From Desarmillaria ectypa (taxonomy: Eukaryota; Basidiomycota; Agaricomycetes; Agaricales; Physalacriaceae), in NCBI GenBank assembly GCA_030407005.1, contig JAUDYN010000003.1:1488001-1552000 (forward strand): DNA of 64,000 nucleotides, read 5' to 3'. The position numbers were made by a program, and so were the translations under genes. Below, one piece after another: positions 59,001 through 64,000 of the stretch; the first letter of the stretch is position 1; each line of letters starts with the position of its first letter. The notes beneath the pieces were generated by a model. The model was not told the DNA's origin. It saw only the letters and a program-made list of their open reading frames with translations, and searched no databases.

Positions 59001-60248
59001 TCTATTCCAGGATGCTGCAGGGCTCGAAGAAGACCTCGCAGCTGGAGAAAGTGATACATGGAGAGAATGGCCTTTAACAGCAACTGACGGAGATTCAGCA
59101 GCTCTAATCCAGCTTGTGTCAGATAACAAGGTGGGACATCACATTCCTCTTTGTCTCATCCCTCAGCTCAGCACACTGATACGTGTTATGATGATTAGGT
59201 CGATTTTAAGATCGACACGACTAATGCTCAAGCAGCACGACCCATGCTTGACTGGAATAGTAAGAAAGCAGGTGCGATAAAGTTCTTCGCGACAATTAAA
59301 CAGCTCTTCGCTAAAGGTTGACCTCCTAGATGATGATCAGATCGAACCATCACTTCATGTTCAATTCCACAATATATCGTTGCGGTCGTCAAGTTCACAG
59401 GTGACGCCGATCGTCCAGCCCATGGACATTGATCCTTTAGGAAGTAAAGGGTTGGACACCTCCGATGCAGTTCATGGACAAGCAGTGGATGGATCAGCCG
59501 CGTGCTGTAGACGAGCAACCGATAATGGCGTAGTTGATTGTACCGGGTGTTTGGATGAGCAGTGGGCCAGTATCAGCCCGACATTCAGTGCCGGGGAGAT
59601 GGCCATAGCACATTCGGTCCTAAGTATCGTTGGTCAAGCTGGGGGTCAAGCAGCTTCTAAGATCGCTCTGGCAGTAGGTGTCTGTCGCCATTCTTGGTAA
59701 ACCACAGCTGACATCAACGCCGGTATTTAAGGAAAGTACCAAAACCAGTATGGGTGCGTTGTTGCCGGTTATCCAGCGACTAGCAGAATGCCCATTACCG
59801 TTGCTATATTGGGTCGGCTACTCTTCTGTATACTTGGTATCTGCAGCGCACATCAAGACGTGGACGGTGACGTTACTCTCTGAGATCCTTTTGAACATTT
59901 TCCCTCGCCGGTGGATTGACGTTTCTGGCGTTAAGTTGGTGGAGGTTTGGGAAGCAGCTCTGAGAGCCGCTATAGGAGTGATTGTCTTCCGACCTGGTAT
60001 ATCCCAGGTAGGCGGTATTGGTATTGAAAGGAAAATGTATCTAACTTTGGTCTTTCTAGGCCGAACTCCGCTGGCGGCTTCGAGGGGTTTATGACAGACA
60101 AGAAGTCTATGACATCCTTCAGTATCTATTGGAAGATGAAATTATCAAGACCTCGATTAGCAGTCAAATGGTTCCTGTGCTAGACGAGGGAGAGGAGAAG
60201 GAAGTGTTCTACTTCTTAAACCAGTCGAAGAAGTGGTATCGTCTCTGA
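53054..60248 (+). CDS. TFC3: TFIIIC largest subunit (tau138/TFC3-like, B-block binding)
   Basis: Very large gene with many introns (about 2,000 codons). TFIIIC binds the B box of tRNA genes and recruits TFIIIB and RNA polymerase III. N terminus: MDELLHHCLRELSFDGDLG joined after a 112-base intron (53109-53220) to SNPSRLKDFIVDFY. Winged-helix B-block domain: MVYTALQIITRGRDNGVSVV, ELGQRSKYDQKTCFYLVRQL. More winged helices: HPTKTDRRFFQSRIREMIQE, HKQIIDLLEESGTKGMTLN, REMEFYRVIELL-like text with LLGGIVNTQTKDVYD. Lys/Arg-rich linkers include an AT-hook-like LGRPKKSQD and nuclear signals (KKRKRKTDED). The middle has HYATAHEKMVKDLEKMERRR and the end reads RWRLRGVYDRQEVYDILQYL, then LNQSKKWYRL, stop TGA 60246-60248. 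It is intact in frame as far as I followed; not every intron was placed. Confidence 0.85.
53152..53162 (+). promoter_or_regulatory. Perfect pol III B-box match in intron 1 of the TFIIIC gene
   Basis: GGTTCGAACCC fits the B-box consensus GGTTCGANYCC. It lies 43 bases inside the first intron (53109-53220) of the gene for the subunit that recognises B boxes. No tRNA cloverleaf can be built around it: the flanks do not pair as acceptor or anticodon stems. It may be a TFIIIC-only (ETC-like) site used in self-regulation, or chance. Confidence 0.35.
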
Positions 60249-60470
60249 TCGCATCCCAAGCAATAAAGCTTTTTTTAAAAAATTTTGTGAGTGCTGCGGC
60301 TCTTTCATGTGAGAGGTATCTGACATGTGAATAGCAAACAAAAATGATTTGAAACCCAATTGTATACTATAACCCTCATCCACAGGTTTAGACGTACTTA
60401 ACTCTTAGTTCTGCAAAGTTCATTATGAAATTATTAGTGTAGTTTTCACTCAGCAAATTATCATTTGGGT

Positions 60471-61262
60471 TGCATATCCTCACTATCAGCCAGCGCAGTT
60501 TCTTGGGCCTTTTTCTCTCGTTTCTTTGCCCTAGCTTTGGCAGATTTTGAGAGCTTTCTCCGCAATGGGGGCTGATATCTGTTGGTAGTCAAGGTATGCT
60601 TGGAGATGCGAATAATATGACTGACGTTGCGCCCTTTGCCACAAGCTCAGGTAACTCGCGATGACTGAGAGTGATCTTCATGAAAGGCGTTTGTATTTGC
60701 TTCGGACTGAGGTTCTGTATGAGGAAGGTAGTACGACGGTGAAATAACGGAACATACTAGTTTTTTCCCTCTAAAGCCATTATTATCGAGGCGGCTCGCT
60801 TCTCCTCTTTGTCTTCGGGCGTGGTACCCTCCTCGCCAAGTCCTATGTCTTCGAGGCAACCGATCTCATTGTATTGATGCAGACCAAGAAGCCTCGGCAG
60901 ATGCTTCAACTCCAAAATCTTTATGTACTCTCTTTTTATGATTTCGACGACAGAGATGAGCCGCGGAATGGTGGTTGTCGCATTCGAGGGAGAGCCCTTT
61001 GTTGGCTTAGATCCCTGGGGGCTCTGAAGGGCAGGAAGTGTGTGCAGGACGATAGGTTCGGATCCGTCTTTCTGAATGAATGTAAACAAAAGATCTGGTG
61101 CCCCCCGGTCAGGCATAGCTCGAGGACACGGACCTGTAAATGCTCAAGGGCAAAAGCAACCCAGGTGTGCATCTTGCCATGATTGGTTATTCGTATTTCT
61201 TGGGGTGAAGTATCGCACTGATGAGTGTTGTCGAATGGTTCGACCGTTCTTACGCTCATCAT
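60471..61262 (-). CDS. Alba-domain DNA/RNA-binding protein (Rpp20/Rpp25-like)
   Basis: Exon 1 reads MMSVRTVEPFDNTHQCDTSP, then QEIRITNHGKMHTWVAFALE, splicing to KDGSEPIVLHTLPALQSPQG. The Alba core follows: TIPRLISVVEIIKREYIKI and GLHQYNEIGCLEDIG, which matches the conserved Alba tail. The next exon is joined by an intron at 60707-60757 (acceptor CCTCAG) that restores the frame into NYPKQIQTPFMKITLSHREL; the last exon gives a very basic tail (KKLSKSAKARAKKREKKAQE), ending TGA 60471-60473. Alba-family proteins in eukaryotes are subunits of RNase P/MRP or bind mRNA and telomeric DNA; which applies is not decided. It converges on the TFIIIC gene and diverges from MIS12 (144 bases). Confidence 0.75.
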
Positions 61263-61406
61263 CGCGTCGAAGATGGAAGCAAAGGAAAGAATTTAGATGC
61301 AGTTATTTTTTCCTAAAAATCTGCCCAAAGTTTAGCCTGGTACCGGTCCGATGTCACCGGGACATCAGCACCGTTTTGTTGCTCCCATCTATACTTAGTA
61401 GAAGAC

Positions 61407-62350
61407 ATGACGCAGGCCGAGCCATCACATACACCGCCAGCAGAGCGCGCAGTGCCACCTCTTCTACTACCTGAGGCCCTTGGATTCTCTCCACAGCTAC
61501 TCCTCGATGATATTATCAACATCGCCAACAGCGCTCTCCTCGACGGCGTCAGTGGCATGGAAAGTTACCTACAGAAATGGGCTGAGGAACGCGCAGACCG
61601 ACTTGGAAATGAATGGGACAACACGCAGGAGGTAGAACAGGGACTTGTCTCGTTTCAGACTCTCCTGGAACATCATACCGACCTTGCCTTTGACTTTTTC
61701 GAGGCTTGGTCGCTCCGAAATATCTTTGCTGTGCCTCCAGATCTTCCCCTTGTCCTGCCCCATCAAGAAGAGTTGGATCTTACGCTTCGTCCGGAAAGGG
61801 AACAGGAGCTGATGGATGAGAATGCTGGACTACGGCGGCGGCTGAGTGAGGTGCGGCATGCCTTGAAGTCGCTACTGATTTGGTACTGACGCGTCATTCG
61901 TAGCAAAAGCACCTGAAACGAATGCAGATTAAGGCACTTCACGCAATAACGAACCGACAATGGCGGTCAGCGAAACGCCTGGAGCGGCTTTCGTTCCTTG
62001 ACACGCCGGCGCTGGATGTATCTGCTGCCCTGCCGCGTAAACTGATGGCGATGCATTCTGCCGTGTCGAATCTACCGCCAATGGATCAGGAGACCATGGT
62101 GGCGGTTGCACAATTCCAAGAGACAGAATCTGGCAAACGACAGTGGGAAACGTGCAAGTCGGGTTATTTGAACTGGGCTGTTGCTCAGCTGTTGTCTCGA
62201 ACTAAAACGCGGGAAGGAGGGAGAGAAGTAGAAGGAATGACTGAGCAGGCGGCTGAGATTGGCCAAGCGGAGCAGCTGAGGCAAGCAATTGAGATCACCC
62301 ATGGCGTTCGGGAGGACCTGGAGAACTCAATGCAGATGGATACGCGATGA
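61407..62350 (+). CDS. MIS12: MIS12 (MTW1) kinetochore protein
   Basis: Subunit of the Mis12 (MIND) complex, linking inner centromere chromatin to the outer KMN network. Exons 61407-61850 and 61904-62350 (53-base intron) give 296 residues. The start MTQAEPSHTPPAERAVPPLL is polar; the Mis12 signature follows as ALGFSPQLLLDDIINIANSA, then LLDGVSGMESYLQKWAEERA. An intermediate helix (GLVSFQTLLEHHTDLAFDFF) and coiled coil (REQELMDENAGLRRRLSEQK) continue into the second exon (RMQIKALHAITNRQWRSAKR, ending LENSMQMDTR). Length and helix pattern suit the family. The intron lies inside the coiled coil without frame change. Confidence 0.9.
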
Positions 62351-62882
62351 ATGATTGCAAGATCATGTCCCTAATATTCTCCATCCAGCAAATTCGTATT
62401 GAGTATCTCATTCTGTGACTATCATTGTATTTTGGCTATTTTGGATTTGTATGTACTCTACAGTCGGATGATTGTCGCCACACACAGCATCTGATCAACC
62501 CGAGATGGCCATTGCCAGATTTTCGGTCTATCTTCAAAGCATGAAGAAGCCCTAATATTGGCACTATACCTTGGATTTCATAGGGAATGAACATGTACAT
62601 TGCGAATATTTGCCTCCTTTCGCTCTGCTGGACAAAGTGGCACACAAAGACAGAGACAATTTCGTGGACGACATGGCAACTTGCACGTGCCAAGGGCAGT
62701 CGATAAGTAATGGCTTCTTTGGCTCGAGCCATCACCAGGGCTTCACGCTTGACTCCTACTTCTTTTACCTCTCTTTCTTTCTTACCCTTACTTCCTTGCC
62801 TTTCTTCACGGCAGGTCCGCTTTTATCGCCGTCGCGCAAGCTCGCCAACGCCCTAGAGGCAGTTTCCATTCTTTAGGTTCGT
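62351..62882. other. Intergenic region before the last gene
   Basis: Holds the 3' UTR of MIS12 and the promoter of the next gene, with a pyrimidine-rich stretch at 62755-62810. Open frames on both strands look like chance. Confidence 0.4.
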
Positions 62883-64000
62883 ATGGGCTATTTATTGGTA
62901 TCAAGGCGCAAGTTCAAGGCATTTATAGATTCCTGTGCAATGCGTGTCAAGCAGATCTGGGAGCTCATCCCACTTCCTGCAAAGATCAAGCTCCTTGTGC
63001 GTATACTACACCGTTGGTGAATTCGTTTACAGGTTGACATGGCAGCTAGTGGGATCGCCTTACATTCTCTCGCCTCACGACCACATATTTCCTCTTCTCA
63101 CTATGCCATTGCATCATACAGGTGGCTCTTCAGGTCAGGGTCTTCACCATTAATGCAGATGCTGCTGCCTCTCTCTGGAGCCTTGCCTATCAAGCCAATT
63201 CCACCAGCTTGAATAGCTCCCGCGCAGTCCCTGACTTGCAGCCTGGTTATCTTCGCCTGTGTAACGATGTTCCTTTCGACGCAAATTCTTTCTGTCAAGT
63301 TGTTTGGAATGCCACTGTAGCTGCTATTCCAGCCAATGCATCGTTGGAGAGCTCGATTTCTGCCAAAGAATCAACGTCTATGGAGCAGTCGACATCCACG
63401 TCAATGTCCTCGGAGTCTTCTGCTGGTTCTTCGGTTCCGTCCGCATTTTCTACCAAATCCGTTGTCGAAGCTGCTAGCTCCAGGGCTTTGGAGTCCACGA
63501 CCACCGTCTTTGTTGTGGCTACCTCAGTAGCCACGTCATCCGTTGCTAACAATGTGGACATTGAAGAGAACCACTTCAGCAATGACGACGACGAAGACGG
63601 AGACAACAGTGTATGCGATTCAGCTCTCTTATGCAACCATTCTATTTAACTACGAGGAACAGGATCTTCATAAGCGCCTTCAATTCAGTGTGCCCAACAG
63701 TCGCCGCTCAGCCGATGCTTCAACTCTGGTATCCGATCTTCTGACCGATCTCTCAGAAAGCTGTCTCTGGTCCCTCAACTGGCCTGTACTAACGTAAGTA
63801 GTAGAATATATCGTCCTTTGTTTCTCTTATGGCAACTCGTCTCTTTAGACTTGACAACACCAAACGGGAGGACATAATATTTATCGCTTTCCAGATCGTG
63901 AGTCGCTTGAACTATCCTACTACCAGGACTCATAGACATCACTATAGTGGGTGCTGGGCATGTCCATCGTGGCGCTTCTAAACGAGTCTATCCCCCACAT
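62883..64000 (+). CDS. Membrane protein, 3' end outside window, function unknown
   Basis: The gene runs off the right edge. The last three exons are clear: a piece with VYAIQLSYATILFNYEEQDL and HKRLQFSVPNSRRSADA, then LDNTKREDIIFIAFQI (63850-63898), then WVLGMSIVALLNESIPH to the edge. These match a family of basidiomycete multi-pass membrane proteins of unknown role; the match is from memory. Upstream, 63122-63649 is open and encodes a Ser/Thr/Val-rich segment with possible N-glycosylation sites (NATVAAIPANAS) and an acidic patch before the last exons (EENHFSNDDDEDGDN). The 5' end is unresolved: the ATG at 62883 (MGYLLVSRRKFKAFIDSC) is one candidate, but the splices linking it to 63122 could not be fixed. 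The extracellular-looking part and the membrane part might be two genes. Confidence 0.5.

Noticed and set aside
60707..60760. Apparent frameshift in the Alba-domain gene after a run of six A
   Set aside because: Using acceptor CATACAG gives a stop at the junction, which looked like a one-base deletion. The acceptor six bases... eight bases further on (CCTCAG, exon from 60706) restores the frame with a normal 51-base intron, so the gene is intact.

Overview
The window is nuclear DNA of a filamentous basidiomycete, most likely an Agaricomycete. Genes sit close together on both strands. Most are split by short GT-AG introns, typically 45-60 bases, and the encoded proteins are eukaryotic housekeeping families together with several proteins of a basidiomycete type (MARVEL-like and 7-TM membrane proteins, a HapX iron regulator, disordered coiled-coil proteins). 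I see no bacterial operons, rRNA, CRISPR array or intact transposon. About 30 protein genes can be supported.

Layout. 0-11 kb: a truncated MARVEL-like membrane protein, an SLC35F5/THI74-type transporter head-to-head with the ribosome-biogenesis factor SLX9, a coiled-coil protein head-to-head with an XRCC2-like recombinase, a lone adenylate-forming enzyme and a small unrecognised gene. 11-25 kb: a mitochondrial PPR protein, the bZIP iron regulator HapX, eIF3b head-to-head with an SLS1-like mitochondrial regulator, and the rRNA methyltransferase SPB1 head-to-head with a TMEM256/DUF423 protein. 25-33 kb: a zinc-finger-like protein, a 5' fragment of an eIF2B-epsilon gene in an AT-rich gap, a 7-TM receptor-like protein with a long disordered tail, and a J-domain protein. 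33-42 kb: a TauD-type dioxygenase, the ALG10 glucosyltransferase, a coiled-coil protein and MCM3. 42-53 kb: a RINT1/TIP20 tether head-to-head with a mitochondrial beta-carbonic anhydrase, a HAD 5'-nucleotidase-like protein, a peroxisomal ABCD half-transporter and a PRELI/UPS lipid-transfer protein. 53-64 kb: the large B-block-binding subunit of TFIIIC, an Alba-domain protein head-to-head with the kinetochore protein MIS12, and a truncated membrane protein.

The genes do not form one pathway. Recurrent themes are translation and ribosome making (SLX9, SPB1, eIF3b, TFIIIC, Alba), mitochondria (PPR, SLS1-like, carbonic anhydrase, PRELI) and DNA or chromosome maintenance (XRCC2, MCM3, MIS12). Seven pairs are divergent with only about 110-220 bases between start codons, so many promoters are probably shared.

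The most interesting regulatory signals are a palindromic iron-GATA-factor site (ATCTGATAA on one strand, ATCAGATAA on the other) about 110 bases upstream of HapX, and a pol III B-box match inside an unusually long first intron of the gene for the TFIIIC subunit that recognises B boxes. All exon structures were read by eye from splice signals and protein continuity; no alignment or search was run.
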